From assembly GCA_002840765.1 (NCBI GenBank), contig PHCE01000002.1, forward strand, positions 310,001-374,000: 64,000 nucleotides of DNA, in the 5' to 3' direction. This DNA is from Betaproteobacteria bacterium HGW-Betaproteobacteria-7. Its GTDB lineage: Bacteria > Pseudomonadota > Gammaproteobacteria > Burkholderiales > Rhodocyclaceae. Numbering within the stretch: position 1 is the first letter of the stretch; every line of letters begins with the position of its first letter. Of the stretch, positions 45,162 to 54,229 are shown in pieces. The notes beneath the pieces were generated by a model. That model made no database searches. It was not told the DNA's origin and saw nothing but the letters and a program-made list of their open reading frames with translations. The position numbers and the translations under genes are program-made.

Positions 45162-46099
45162 GACATCGCTCCGGTTAGTTTGAGCGCCAGCTGGTGATAG
45201 AACGGAATGCCGACGAGGATGTTGAGCGGGAAGGTGACGCCGAGGACGGCCGCCAGCGACAGCGCCGGATTGGCTTCCGGCACGGCAATACGCATGGTGG
45301 CCGGGACAGCGATGTAGGAGGCGCTGGCGGCCAGCGTGGCGAGCAGCGTCATGCCACCGACCGAGAGGCCGAGCAGGGCGCCGCAGGCGAGGCCGAGACA
45401 GGCCGAGAGCATCGGCATGGCCACCCCGAAGCCAACGATGAAGGCGCCGCGGCGGCGGATCTCGCCGGTCTGGCGGCTGACGATCAGGCCCATTTCGAGC
45501 AGGAACAGGGCGAGCGCCCCCTTGAACAGATCATGGAACAGACCCTTGATCGGCTGCAGCCCCTCCGGCCCAGCGATCCAGCCGATGGCCATGCCACCGA
45601 GCAGCAGGGTCACACCCTTGCCGAGGAAGCTTTCATGGGCCAGCCCCTTCCAGTCGGTGTCCTTGCGCAACCCGCGGGCGAGGACGATGCCGACGAGGAT
45701 CGCCGGCACTTCCATGACAGCAAGAAAGATGGCCATCTGCGGCTCGAAGGCGATGTCGCGGCTAATCAGCCAGTTGGCGCCGACAGCGAAGGTGGCGACG
45801 CTGACCGAGCCGTAGTGGGCGGCCAGTGAGGCGGCATCGGCTCTGGCCAGCCGACCTATGCGGGCAAGGAGGAAGAAGCCGAGCAGGGTCTGCAGCACGC
45901 CAAGGGCGATGACGGCGAAAAGCTGCGGCACGAGCGGGCCGAGCGCCTGGGTGGCGAGGCCTTCGCCGCCTTTCAGGCCGATGGCCAGCAGCAGGAAGAT
46001 CGACAGCGAATCGTAGAGTTCTGCCGGCAGCTTCAGTTCACTGCGGGCCAGCCCGGCGAACAGGCCGAGCAGGAAGAAGAGAATGACGACGTCGATCAT
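45158..46099 (-). CDS. sbtA: sodium-dependent bicarbonate transporter, SbtA family
   Basis: A 313-residue membrane protein of the SbtA (DUF897) family with about ten helices in two inverted repeats. Hallmarks are LPAELYDSLSIFLLLAIGLKGGEGLA, GSVSVATFAVGANWL and, in the second half, GMTLLATLAASASYIAVPATMRIAVPEANPAL. The ATG at 46099 gives MIDVVILFFLLGLFAGLARSE, the usual start; the frame upstream of it overlaps the LysR gene and is rejected. It should import bicarbonate with Na+. It is downstream of a LysR gene on the same strand. Confidence 0.85.
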   Translation of the reverse strand: MIDVVILFFLLGLFAGLARSELKLPAELYDSLSIFLLLAIGLKGGEGLATQALGPLVPQLFAVIALGVLQTLLGFFLLARIGRLARADAASLAAHYGSVSVATFAVGANWLISRDIAFEPQMAIFLAVMEVPAILVGIVLARGLRKDTDWKGLAHESFLGKGVTLLLGGMAIGWIAGPEGLQPIKGLFHDLFKGALALFLLEMGLIVSRQTGEIRRRGAFIVGFGVAMPMLSACLGLACGALLGLSVGGMTLLATLAASASYIAVPATMRIAVPEANPALSLAAVLGVTFPLNILVGIPFYHQLALKLTGAMS

Positions 46100-46163
46100 G
46101 GGTGTCTGGGCGGAAAGGGGCGGCGCGGATTGTCCGGATATGACGCTCCGGGAAACAGGCAGC

Positions 46164-47090
46164 TTAGCCGTCCGGAAGTTCCGAATTTTCCGAAACCGCC
46201 CCGGCCGACTGCGCCAGATGATCGAACAGCGCCACCGCCGCCGGCGCCAGCGCGGCCCGGCTGCGCACGCAGAGCTGCAGGTCGCGCTGCGCCCAGGCAT
46301 CGACGATATCGACCACAGCGAATGGCGATGCCGGCCGCCGCTCGGCCTCGGCAGCCGCCGCCGGCACCATGCCGATGCCAACGCCAGCGGCGACCATGCG
46401 AACAATGGCGTTGAAACTGCGCACCTGAATGCGCACATCGAGCCGGCCGCCAAGTTCGGCAGCGGCGTTCATCATGAAGGTGTGAATGGCGCTGCCGGCA
46501 TGCAGGCAGACGAAAGGCTCGTCGAGCACGTCGGCAAAGGCCAGCGCCGCCTGTCCGGCCAAGCGATGGCTCGGCGGCACGATCAGCACCAGTCGGTCGC
46601 GCCGGTAGGGCCGGGTTTCCAGGCCGGCGACGCCGGGCTCAGCAGCGACCACGCCGAGGTCCACCTGACCGGCAGCAACGGCGCGGATGATCGCCGGGCT
46701 CGGCTGCTCTTCCAGGCTGACACGCAACCGCGGCTGCTCGCGCAAGAAGCCGCCGATATCTTCCGGCAGGAAGCAGTTGATGGCGTTGGTATTGGCGAAG
46801 ACGGTGACCTGGCTGGCCAAGCCGCTGGCGTAGGGGGCGAGATCGGCGTGCATCTGTTCGAGCTGGGCGAACACCTGGCGGGCATGGCGGAGCAAGGATT
46901 CGCCGGCGGCGGTCGGCGTCAGGCCCCGCGCATGGCGTTCGAAAAGAGCCACACCAAGGGCCGCCTCCAGTTGTGTCAGCCGGTGACTGGCCGATGAAGC
47001 GGCGAGATGCACTCGCTCGGCGGCACGGCTCAGGCTGCCGCAGTCGGCGATGGCGGCGACGAGTCGGAGGTCGGGGAGGTCGTAGCGCAT
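46164..47090 (-). CDS. LysR family regulator upstream of the bicarbonate transporter
   Basis: A 308-residue LysR protein with a standard winged helix-turn-helix (RLVAAIADCGSLSRAAERVHLAASSASHRLTQLE) and effector domain (ANTNAINCFLPEDIGGFLREQP, AAGQVDLGVVAAEPGVAG, AAGVGIGMVPAAAAEAE). The ATG at 47090 gives MRYDLPDLRLVAAI. It lies 64 bases before sbtA on the same strand and is divergent from an MFS gene, so either is a candidate target. The effector is unknown. Confidence 0.85.
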   Translation of the reverse strand: MRYDLPDLRLVAAIADCGSLSRAAERVHLAASSASHRLTQLEAALGVALFERHARGLTPTAAGESLLRHARQVFAQLEQMHADLAPYASGLASQVTVFANTNAINCFLPEDIGGFLREQPRLRVSLEEQPSPAIIRAVAAGQVDLGVVAAEPGVAGLETRPYRRDRLVLIVPPSHRLAGQAALAFADVLDEPFVCLHAGSAIHTFMMNAAAELGGRLDVRIQVRSFNAIVRMVAAGVGIGMVPAAAAEAERRPASPFAVVDIVDAWAQRDLQLCVRSRAALAPAAVALFDHLAQSAGAVSENSELPDG

Positions 47091-47188
47091 GGTTTCGTCC
47101 AGATCGAATGCTCGCTTGCGATAATACCAATTGCCTGCCGGCCCGGGCGGGAGTCCAATCGCCTTTCCCATCCTCGCCCTAAGACGCC

Positions 47189-48376
47189 GTGTCCCCAGCC
47201 GCCACCCCTGCCCAAGCTTCCGCCCGCATCACGCTGGCGCTGTCGCTGGCCGGCTTCTCCTGCTTCATGCTGCTCTACGGCACGCAGCCGCTGCTGCCGC
47301 AATTGACTGGCGCCTTTGGCATTTCGCCGGGCACCGCCAGTCTCAGCGTCACCGCCGGCACCGGGTTGATGGCGCTGCTGCTGATCCCGCTCAGCCTGCT
47401 CGCCGACCGTTACGGTCGCGAACGCCTGATGCGCCTCGGCCTCGTCGGCGCCGCCGGATTCTCGCTGGCTTCCGCCTGGGCGCCGGATTTCACGCTGCTG
47501 GTACTGGCCCGCGCCGGACTCGGACTATGCGTCGCCGGCGTGCCGGCGGCGGCAATGGCCTATCTCGGCGAGGAACTGCCGGTCGCCGAGCGCGCCCGGG
47601 CGATGGGCCTGTACATCGGCGCCAATGCGCTGGGCGGCATGGCCGGCCGGCTGATCGCCGCCGCCGTCAGCGACTGGACCGGCTCCTGGCACTATGGGCT
47701 GGCCGCCATCAGCCTGCTCGGCCTGGTCGTCGCCGCCGTGTTCTGGCGCTTGTTGCCGCCAGCCACTCACTTCGAGCCACGTTCGCTGCAACCACGCGCG
47801 TTGTTCGCCGACGTTCGCCGCATCTACGCCGACCCCGGCTTGCCCTGGCTGTTCTCTATCGCCTTCCTCGGCATGGGAACGCTGGTCGGGCTCTACAACT
47901 ACCTGCCCTTCCGCCTCAGCGCCGCCCCCTACGGCCTCGGTCCGGCGGCCATCGGCAGCATCTTCCTGCTCTACGCGGTGGGCAGCTACGCTTCGGCCTG
48001 GGCCGGGCAGCAGGTCGCCCGCCACGGCCGCCAGCGCATCCTGCTTGGCATGGCACTGCTGATGACCGCCGGCATTGCGGTAACGCTGGCCGCGCCGTTG
48101 TGGCTGATCATCGGCGGGCTGGCGCTCTTCACCTTTGGCTTCTTCGCCGTGCATACGGTCGCCAGCGCCTGGGTCGGCCACCGCGCCGGCACCCGCCGCG
48201 GCCTGGTTTCGGCGCTCTATTTGTCAAGCTATTACCTGGGCGGCAGCGTCATCGGCACGGCCACCGGCTGGGCGTGGACCGAGGCCGGCTGGCCGGGCGT
48301 CATCGCCGCCATGCTGGTTTGCGGCGCGGCGGTGATCGGCATTGCCACGCTGCTGCGCCGGCTGGCCGCCGACTGA
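47189..48376 (+). CDS. MFS transporter
   Basis: A 395-residue major facilitator with twelve hydrophobic segments. The MFS motif between helices 2 and 3 is LLADRYGRERLMRLG, and the second half repeats it weakly as AGQQVARHGRQRILLG. The N-terminal half resembles YnfM/arabinose-efflux-type drug exporters (YGTQPLLPQLTGAFGISPGTASLSVTAGTG, shown in part). It starts with GTG at 47189 and is divergent from the LysR gene. The substrate is unknown. Confidence 0.83.
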   Translation: MSPAATPAQASARITLALSLAGFSCFMLLYGTQPLLPQLTGAFGISPGTASLSVTAGTGLMALLLIPLSLLADRYGRERLMRLGLVGAAGFSLASAWAPDFTLLVLARAGLGLCVAGVPAAAMAYLGEELPVAERARAMGLYIGANALGGMAGRLIAAAVSDWTGSWHYGLAAISLLGLVVAAVFWRLLPPATHFEPRSLQPRALFADVRRIYADPGLPWLFSIAFLGMGTLVGLYNYLPFRLSAAPYGLGPAAIGSIFLLYAVGSYASAWAGQQVARHGRQRILLGMALLMTAGIAVTLAAPLWLIIGGLALFTFGFFAVHTVASAWVGHRAGTRRGLVSALYLSSYYLGGSVIGTATGWAWTEAGWPGVIAAMLVCGAAVIGIATLLRRLAAD

Positions 48377-48390
48377 GGCTGGCCGCACCG

Positions 48391-49272
48391 ATGAGCACTT
48401 CCCGTACCGCCGGTGCCGGCTTTGCCCTGCTTGCCGCCTTTGGCTTTTCATTGAAGGCCATCTTCATCAAGCTGGCTTATCCCTACGGTGTGGACGCCAT
48501 TACGCTGCTCGCCCTGCGCATGGCCTTCGCCCTGCCGGTGTTTCTCTGGGTCGGACTGGCCCGGCAGCGGGCCAGCGACGCGCTCAGCGGCAGTGACTGG
48601 GGACGGATCATCGCCCTCGGCTGCCTCGGCTATTACGGCGCCAGCATTCTCGACTTCTGGGGACTGCAATACATTTCGGCCGGGCTTGAACGCTTGATCC
48701 TGTTTACCTATCCGACGCTGACCATCCTGATCGGCGTGCTCTTCCAGGGGAAAAGCTTCTCCTGGCGGGAAGGTGCGGCGATGGTCCTGTGCTACACCGG
48801 CATCGGCTTCGCCTTCGTGCACGATCTCGGCCTCACCGAATCGCGCGACGTGTGGCTCGGTGGCGGCCTGGTTTTCGCCTCCAGCGTTGCCTACGCGATC
48901 TACCTCGCCGGCAGCGCGCCGATGATTGCCCGGCTGGGGGCGATGCGCTTCTCGGCACTGGCGATGCTGGTGTCGACAGCGGTGACGCTGCTGCATTTTA
49001 TTGCCGTCCAGCCGCTTTCCGCTTTCATCCAGCCGCTGCCGGTCTATGGCTGGAGCCTGGCGATGGCACTGTTCGCCACGGTCATTCCGGTGTTCGCGCT
49101 GGGTGCGGCTATCCGGGTTCTCGGCGCGGGCCGGACGACGCTGTACGGGATGGTCGGACCGCTGCTGACGATCGGTTTCGGCTGGTGGCTGCTCGACGAG
49201 GCCATTTCGGCGGCGCAACTGGCCGGAGCGGCGCTGGTGGTGGCCGGTATCCTGATCGTCAGCCGCCGGTAA
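48391..49272 (+). CDS. DMT superfamily (EamA) transporter
   Basis: A 293-residue ten-helix transporter with two EamA repeats (LLAAFGFSLKAIFIKLAYPYGVD; IRVLGAGRTTLYGMVGPLLTIGFGWWLLDEAI). The ATG at 48391 lies 14 bases after the MFS stop; the open frame continues 420 codons further upstream only because it is a shadow of the MFS gene in another frame. Probable metabolite exporter, substrate unknown. Confidence 0.83.
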   Translation: MSTSRTAGAGFALLAAFGFSLKAIFIKLAYPYGVDAITLLALRMAFALPVFLWVGLARQRASDALSGSDWGRIIALGCLGYYGASILDFWGLQYISAGLERLILFTYPTLTILIGVLFQGKSFSWREGAAMVLCYTGIGFAFVHDLGLTESRDVWLGGGLVFASSVAYAIYLAGSAPMIARLGAMRFSALAMLVSTAVTLLHFIAVQPLSAFIQPLPVYGWSLAMALFATVIPVFALGAAIRVLGAGRTTLYGMVGPLLTIGFGWWLLDEAISAAQLAGAALVVAGILIVSRR

Positions 49273-49300
49273 GCAGCGCGCTCGGGTTAGAATCCGCCGC

Positions 49301-49690
49301 ATGATTGGCATCCTCCTGATTACCCATGGCAGCTTTGGCGAGGCGCTCGTGCAGAACGCCTGCCATGTGCTGAACAAACGGCCGGTGCAGCTGAACCAGC
49401 TCGGTGTCGCCGCTCAGGACGATCCGCTCGACCTGATGCCGCTGGCCCGCCGGATGATCGACCTGGTGGACAACGGCAAGGGCGTGTTGCTGCTCACCGA
49501 CATTTTCGGCGCGACGCCATCGAACCTGGCGCAAAAACTCCTCGAACCAGGCCGCATCGAAGGGCTGACCGGCGTCAACCTACCGATGCTGCTGCGGGCC
49601 CTGAACTATCGCGAGAAGGGCATGGAGATTCTGCTGCATCGCGCCCGCGACGGTGGCCGCGACGGCATCATCAACATGCAGGACCACTGA
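49301..49690 (+). CDS. PTS mannose-type EIIA component
   Basis: A 129-residue EIIA(Man)-fold protein that accepts phosphate from HPr. The phosphorylated His is in ILLITHGSFGEAL (His9), and GVLLLTDIFGATPSNLAQKLL is the second conserved region. The gene is followed three bases later by ptsH and then ptsI. No EIIB, EIIC or EIID gene is present, so the chain is likely regulatory, as in other betaproteobacteria. Confidence 0.9.
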   Translation: MIGILLITHGSFGEALVQNACHVLNKRPVQLNQLGVAAQDDPLDLMPLARRMIDLVDNGKGVLLLTDIFGATPSNLAQKLLEPGRIEGLTGVNLPMLLRALNYREKGMEILLHRARDGGRDGIINMQDH

Positions 49691-49693
49691 AAA

Positions 49694-49963
49694 ATGCTGA
49701 CCCGAGAAACCGAAATCATCAACAAACTGGGCCTGCATGCCCGCGCTTCCGCCAAGTTGACCCAGTTGGCCGGCAAGTACAAATGCGAGGTGTGGATGAC
49801 CAAGGGCACCCGCCGCATCAACGCCAAGAGCATCATGGGCGTGATGATGCTGGCCGCCGGCAGGGGCTCCAAGGTCGGCATCGAGACCGACGGGCCGGAC
49901 GAGGCCGAAGCGATGGACGCGCTGCTGGCGCTGGTCGCCGACTACTTCGGCGAAGGGGAATAG
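49694..49963 (+). CDS. ptsH: phosphocarrier protein HPr
   Basis: An 89-residue HPr. The active-site His is in NKLGLHARASAKL (His16) and the regulatory serine region reads NAKSIMGVMMLAAGRG (Ser47), resembling sites recognised by HPr kinase. It lies three bases after the EIIA gene and five before ptsI. Confidence 0.94.
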   Translation: MLTRETEIINKLGLHARASAKLTQLAGKYKCEVWMTKGTRRINAKSIMGVMMLAAGRGSKVGIETDGPDEAEAMDALLALVADYFGEGE

Positions 49964-49968
49964 GCGCC

Positions 49969-51711
49969 ATGAGCTTCACCCTGCACGGTCTCGGCGTCTC
50001 CGGCGGGATTGCCATCGGACGGGCACTGCTGATGTCGCACGCGACGCTCGAGGTGTCGCACCTGACCGTTGGTCCGCGCATGGTTGACAAGGAAATCGCC
50101 CGTTTTGACCAGGCCGTGGAGACGGTCAAGAAGGAACTGCTGTTGATGAAGGAGTCGACCGAACACGCGCCAGCGGAGCTATCGGCTTTCATCGACATCC
50201 ACACGATGTTCCTCGAGGACCCGGAACTGATCGACAAGCCGCGCGAGATCATCCGCCAGCGGCGCTGCAATGCCGAGTGGGCGCTGGTCCAGCAAATGGA
50301 ACACCTGGTCCAGCAGTTCGAGCAGTTCGACGACCCCTACCTGCGCGAGCGCAAGCTCGACGTCCGCCAGGTGGTCGAGCGCGTCATCAAGGAACTGCTC
50401 GGCCACCCGAGCCGGGCCGTGATGAAGGCCGGCAAGGGTCTCAAGGAAGAAACGCTGATCGTTGTCGCCCACGACCTGTCACCGGCTGACGTGATCTCCT
50501 TCAAGGAACACCGCTTCGCCTCCTTCATCACCGACGTCGGCGGTGCCACCTCGCATACGGCGATCCTCGCCCGCAGCATGGCGATTCCCTCGGTGGTCGG
50601 GCTGGAGAATGGCCGCTCGCTGATCCGCGATGGCGAACCGATGATTGTCGATGGCCAGCGCGGCGTCGTCATCGTCAATCCGGACGAGCGCGTGCTGGAG
50701 GAATACCAGCTGCGCAAGAACCAGATCGAGCTGGAAGACACCAAGCTCAAGCGGCTGAAGAGCGCCAAATCGCAGACGATTGATGGTGTTGAAGTGTTCT
50801 TGCATGCCAACATCGAACTGCCGGTGGACATCCCGGAAGCCCTGGAAGGCGGCGCCGAGGGTGTCGGCCTGTTCCGCACCGAGTTTCTCTTCCTCGACCG
50901 CGGCGACATGCCGGACGAGCAGGAGCAGTACGAAGCCTACAAGAAGGTGGTCAAAGGCATGGGCGGCCGGCCAGTCACCATCCGTACCTTCGACCTCGGC
51001 AACGACAAGGATCTGCGCCCCGATTCCAGCTTCGGCGACCGGGTCAAGACCAATCCGGCCTTGGGCCGCCGCGCCATCCGCCTGTCGCTGGCCGAACCGC
51101 AGATGTTCCAGACGCAGTTGCGGGCCATCCTGCGCGCCTCGAAATACGGGCAGATCAAGCTGCTGATCCCGATGCTGGCGCACGCCCACGAAATCGACCA
51201 GACGCTGGCCGCCATCGAACAGGCCAAGTCCAGCCTGCGTGGCGAAAAAATCGCTTTCGACGAGAACATCCAGGTCGGCGGCATGATCGAGATTCCCGCC
51301 GCGGCGCTGGCCATCGGCCTATTCCTCCGCCGCCTCGATTTCCTGTCGATCGGCACCAACGACCTGATCCAATACACACTGGCCATCGACCGCTCCGACG
51401 AGCAGGTCGCCTCGCTCTACGATCCGCTCCACCCGTCGGTGCTGATGCTGCTGGCACACACCATCTCCAGCGCCGAAAAAGTCGGCATCCCGGTTTCTGT
51501 GTGCGGCGAGATGGCCGGCGACCCGAAGCTGACCCGGCTGTTCCTCGGCATGGGCCTGCGCTATTTCTCGATGCACCCGTCGCAGATCCTCAAGGTCAAG
51601 AACCGGGTGCTCAAGGCCGACGTCAACGAAATTGCCCCCAACGTCCGCCGCATGCTGCGCCTGGAGGAACCGGGCAAGCTGCGCGAGGCGCTGGAAAAGC
51701 TCAACGCTTGA
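49969..51711 (+). CDS. ptsI: phosphoenolpyruvate-protein phosphotransferase (EI)
   Basis: A 580-residue enzyme I that passes phosphate from phosphoenolpyruvate to HPr. The active-site His is in DVGGATSHTAILARSMAIP; the C-terminal PEP-binding domain shows GLFRTEFLFLDRG, TIRTFDLGNDKD and SVCGEMAGDPKLTRLFLGMG with the conserved Cys. The ATG at 49969 gives MSFTLHGLGVSGGIAIG; a longer frame overlaps ptsH and is rejected. Last gene of the EIIA-HPr-EI operon. Confidence 0.95.
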   Translation: MSFTLHGLGVSGGIAIGRALLMSHATLEVSHLTVGPRMVDKEIARFDQAVETVKKELLLMKESTEHAPAELSAFIDIHTMFLEDPELIDKPREIIRQRRCNAEWALVQQMEHLVQQFEQFDDPYLRERKLDVRQVVERVIKELLGHPSRAVMKAGKGLKEETLIVVAHDLSPADVISFKEHRFASFITDVGGATSHTAILARSMAIPSVVGLENGRSLIRDGEPMIVDGQRGVVIVNPDERVLEEYQLRKNQIELEDTKLKRLKSAKSQTIDGVEVFLHANIELPVDIPEALEGGAEGVGLFRTEFLFLDRGDMPDEQEQYEAYKKVVKGMGGRPVTIRTFDLGNDKDLRPDSSFGDRVKTNPALGRRAIRLSLAEPQMFQTQLRAILRASKYGQIKLLIPMLAHAHEIDQTLAAIEQAKSSLRGEKIAFDENIQVGGMIEIPAAALAIGLFLRRLDFLSIGTNDLIQYTLAIDRSDEQVASLYDPLHPSVLMLLAHTISSAEKVGIPVSVCGEMAGDPKLTRLFLGMGLRYFSMHPSQILKVKNRVLKADVNEIAPNVRRMLRLEEPGKLREALEKLNA

Positions 51712-51818
51712 ACAGGTGCCGCAACAACCACCAGATTAGTGGGCGCACACTTCCCACACGAACAAAGCACAATGACATACCCCGCTGGCTAGGCATTCGG
51801 AACTAAACCCATTGCCGC

Positions 51819-51833
51819 GCGACAATTTGTCGC
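51819..51833. promoter_or_regulatory. perfect inverted repeat upstream of the copper receptor gene
   Basis: GCGACAA-T-TTGTCGC is a perfect 7-bp inverted repeat with one central base, 80 bases upstream of the receptor ATG. It is a strong candidate operator for the Crp/Fnr protein encoded two genes on, though other regulators are possible. The rest of the 51712-51913 gap shows no gene. Confidence 0.55.
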
Positions 51834-51913
51834 ATTCCCAGTCTTTGCGAACTCCCCGAAAATCAGCCGGCGCTGAAGCCATCAGCCGCTCAAATAGAAT
51901 CAAGGGGAGTTTC

Positions 51914-54205
51914 ATGGGGTACCGCATCCGTCCGTTGGCCGCTGCCATCGCTGTCGCCTTCGCGCCAACGGCCACCTGGGCCGAACAGCCAGTCAGCACA
52001 CCACGCCTTGACGACGTTGTCGTCAACGACAGTCGCCTGCAGCCCACCCCCGAACCGGCAACCCTTGATTCCCGCAGCCTGGCGCCGCAACGTGCCGCCA
52101 CCAGCGATGCCGCCAGCCTGCTGCGCGACGTACCCGGGGTCAGCCTCTATGGCGCCGGCGCCGTTTCCAGCCTGCCGGCGATCAACGGTTTAGCCGACGA
52201 CCGCCTGCGTATCAAGGTCGACGGCATGGACCTGATCGCCTCCTGCCCCAACCACATGAACCCGGCGCTCTCCTACGTCGACCCGAGCAATCTCGAGAGC
52301 CTGACCGTCTATGCCGGCATCTCGCCGGTCAGCCTCGGCGGCGACAGCATCGGCGGCAGCATCATCGCCGAAACCCGCGCTCCGGAATTCGCCGCCTCCG
52401 GCCAGGGCACCATCGCCAAGGGCGAACTCGGCGCCTTCTATCGCAGCAACAACGACGCCCGCGGCGGCAACGCCTCGGCCACCGTCGCTACGGAAAATTT
52501 CAGCATTTCCTACAACGGCGCCCGCAGCGAGGCGAACAACTACACCGCCGGCAAGAATTTCAAGACCTACACGGCCACCGGTCGTGCCGGCGAGCGCATG
52601 GATCGCGACGAAGTCGGCTCCACCAGTTACCAGACGGACAACCACACTCTCGGCATCGCCATGCGTGGCGGCAACCATCTCTTCGAGGCCAAATTCGGCT
52701 ATCAGAACATGCCCGAGCAGCTCTACCCGAACCAGCGCATGGACCTCCTCGACAACGAACAGAAACGCCTGAACCTGCGCTACCTCGGGCAGTTCGACTG
52801 GGGCCGCCTGGAGGCTCGTGCCTATCACGAGAAGGTCGACCACTTCATGGACTTCGGGGACGACAAGCGCTGGTGGTATGGCGCCGCATCCGGCGGGGCC
52901 GCCGCCATCGACCCGATCGCTTGCGGTGCGATGAGTGCCACGTGCGCCCAGGGCATGCCGATGTACACGGAGAGCAAGACCAGCGGCGCCAGCCTGAAGG
53001 CCGACATCGCCCTCGGCCAGAACGACCTGCTGCGTGTCGGCAGCGAATTCCAGCGCTATCGTCTTGATGATTGGTGGCCGGCTTCCGGCAGCAGCATGTG
53101 GCCCGGCACCTTCGTCAATGTCAATGATGGCGAACGCGACCGCAGTGCGCTGTTCGGCGAATGGGAGGCGCAGCGCGAGCGGTGGACGACCCTGCTCGGC
53201 GTCCGCTACGAGCGCGTCAGCATGAACGCCGGCACTGTTCGCGGCTACAACCCGGCCGGCAGCGGCAATCAGGGCCGCGACGCCAACCTGTTCAACGCCA
53301 GCGACCGTTCGCGCCACGACAATAACTGGGATCTCACCGCGCTCGCCCGCTATGCCGCCAACGCCGGCCTCAACATCGAGGTCGGTCTGGCGCGCAAGGT
53401 ACGCTCGCCCAGCCTGTACGAGGCCTATCCATGGTCGACCTGGCAAATGGCGGCGCTGATGAACAACTTCGTCGGCGACGGCAACGGCTATGTCGGCAAT
53501 CCCGACCTGAAGCCGGAAAAGGCGCACACGCTTTCCGCCACCCTCGACTGGCATGCTGCCGACCGGCGCTGGGAGTTCAAGGCGACGCCGTTCTACACTC
53601 ATGTCACCGACTACATCGATGCCATTCAATGGGACGGCACCACCAATGCACCGCGCACGACACCGCTACGTGATCAATTCACCGTGCTGCGCTACACCAA
53701 CCAATCAGCCCGCCTCTACGGCCTCAATCTCTCCGGCCAGATGCCGCTGGCCAGCACTGGCATCGGCAACCTCGGCATCAAGGGCCTGCTCAGCTACACC
53801 CATGGCCAGAACCGCGATACCGGTGATGGCCTGTACAACATCATGCCGCTGAACGCCAAACTGACGCTGACGCAGAAGTCCGGCGGCTGGGACAATGCCC
53901 TCGAACTGATCGGCGTTGCCGCCAAGGACCGTATTTCCGATGCCCGCAACGAGATGAAAACTGCCGGCTACAGTCTGGTCAATCTGCGCGGCAGTTACTC
54001 GTGGCAGCGGGTGCGCCTCGACTTCGGCGTCGAGAACCTGTTCGACCGCTATTACGAAATGCCGTTGGGCGGCGCCTATCTCGGCCAGGGCACGACAATG
54101 TCGGCCACCCTGAACAACGTGCCGAGTGGCGTCGTGCCGCTGTGGGGCACGCCGGTTCCCGGCATGGGCCGCTCGCTGTACGCCGGCGTCAACGTCAAGT
54201 TCTGA
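51914..54205 (+). CDS. TonB-dependent copper receptor, OprC/NosA-like
   Basis: A 763-residue outer-membrane receptor with a signal peptide ending TATWAEQ, a plug (DVPGVSLYGAGAVSSLPAINGL, VDGMDLIASCPNHMNPALSY) and a beta-barrel closing with SLYAGVNVKF. The CPNHM at residues 111-115 matches the CxxxM copper site of Pseudomonas OprC, and barrel Met/His residues in YPNQRMD (M276) and AYHEKVDHFM (H305/H310) lie where OprC has further ligands. This supports copper uptake. The ATG at 51914 follows GGGGAG. It heads a unit with a Crp/Fnr regulator and a TonB gene. Confidence 0.83.
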   Translation: MGYRIRPLAAAIAVAFAPTATWAEQPVSTPRLDDVVVNDSRLQPTPEPATLDSRSLAPQRAATSDAASLLRDVPGVSLYGAGAVSSLPAINGLADDRLRIKVDGMDLIASCPNHMNPALSYVDPSNLESLTVYAGISPVSLGGDSIGGSIIAETRAPEFAASGQGTIAKGELGAFYRSNNDARGGNASATVATENFSISYNGARSEANNYTAGKNFKTYTATGRAGERMDRDEVGSTSYQTDNHTLGIAMRGGNHLFEAKFGYQNMPEQLYPNQRMDLLDNEQKRLNLRYLGQFDWGRLEARAYHEKVDHFMDFGDDKRWWYGAASGGAAAIDPIACGAMSATCAQGMPMYTESKTSGASLKADIALGQNDLLRVGSEFQRYRLDDWWPASGSSMWPGTFVNVNDGERDRSALFGEWEAQRERWTTLLGVRYERVSMNAGTVRGYNPAGSGNQGRDANLFNASDRSRHDNNWDLTALARYAANAGLNIEVGLARKVRSPSLYEAYPWSTWQMAALMNNFVGDGNGYVGNPDLKPEKAHTLSATLDWHAADRRWEFKATPFYTHVTDYIDAIQWDGTTNAPRTTPLRDQFTVLRYTNQSARLYGLNLSGQMPLASTGIGNLGIKGLLSYTHGQNRDTGDGLYNIMPLNAKLTLTQKSGGWDNALELIGVAAKDRISDARNEMKTAGYSLVNLRGSYSWQRVRLDFGVENLFDRYYEMPLGGAYLGQGTTMSATLNNVPSGVVPLWGTPVPGMGRSLYAGVNVKF

Positions 54206-54229
54206 AATCTGCCGGCTACTACCCAGATC

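Noticed and set aside
47131-48390. Apparent fusion extending the DMT transporter by 420 residues upstream
   Set aside because: The extension is an out-of-frame reading of the MFS gene; the DMT start at 48391 gives the normal family N-terminus.
52190-53629. 479-codon minus-strand open frame opposite the copper receptor
   Set aside because: Gly/Ala/Val-rich shadow with no start signal or family.
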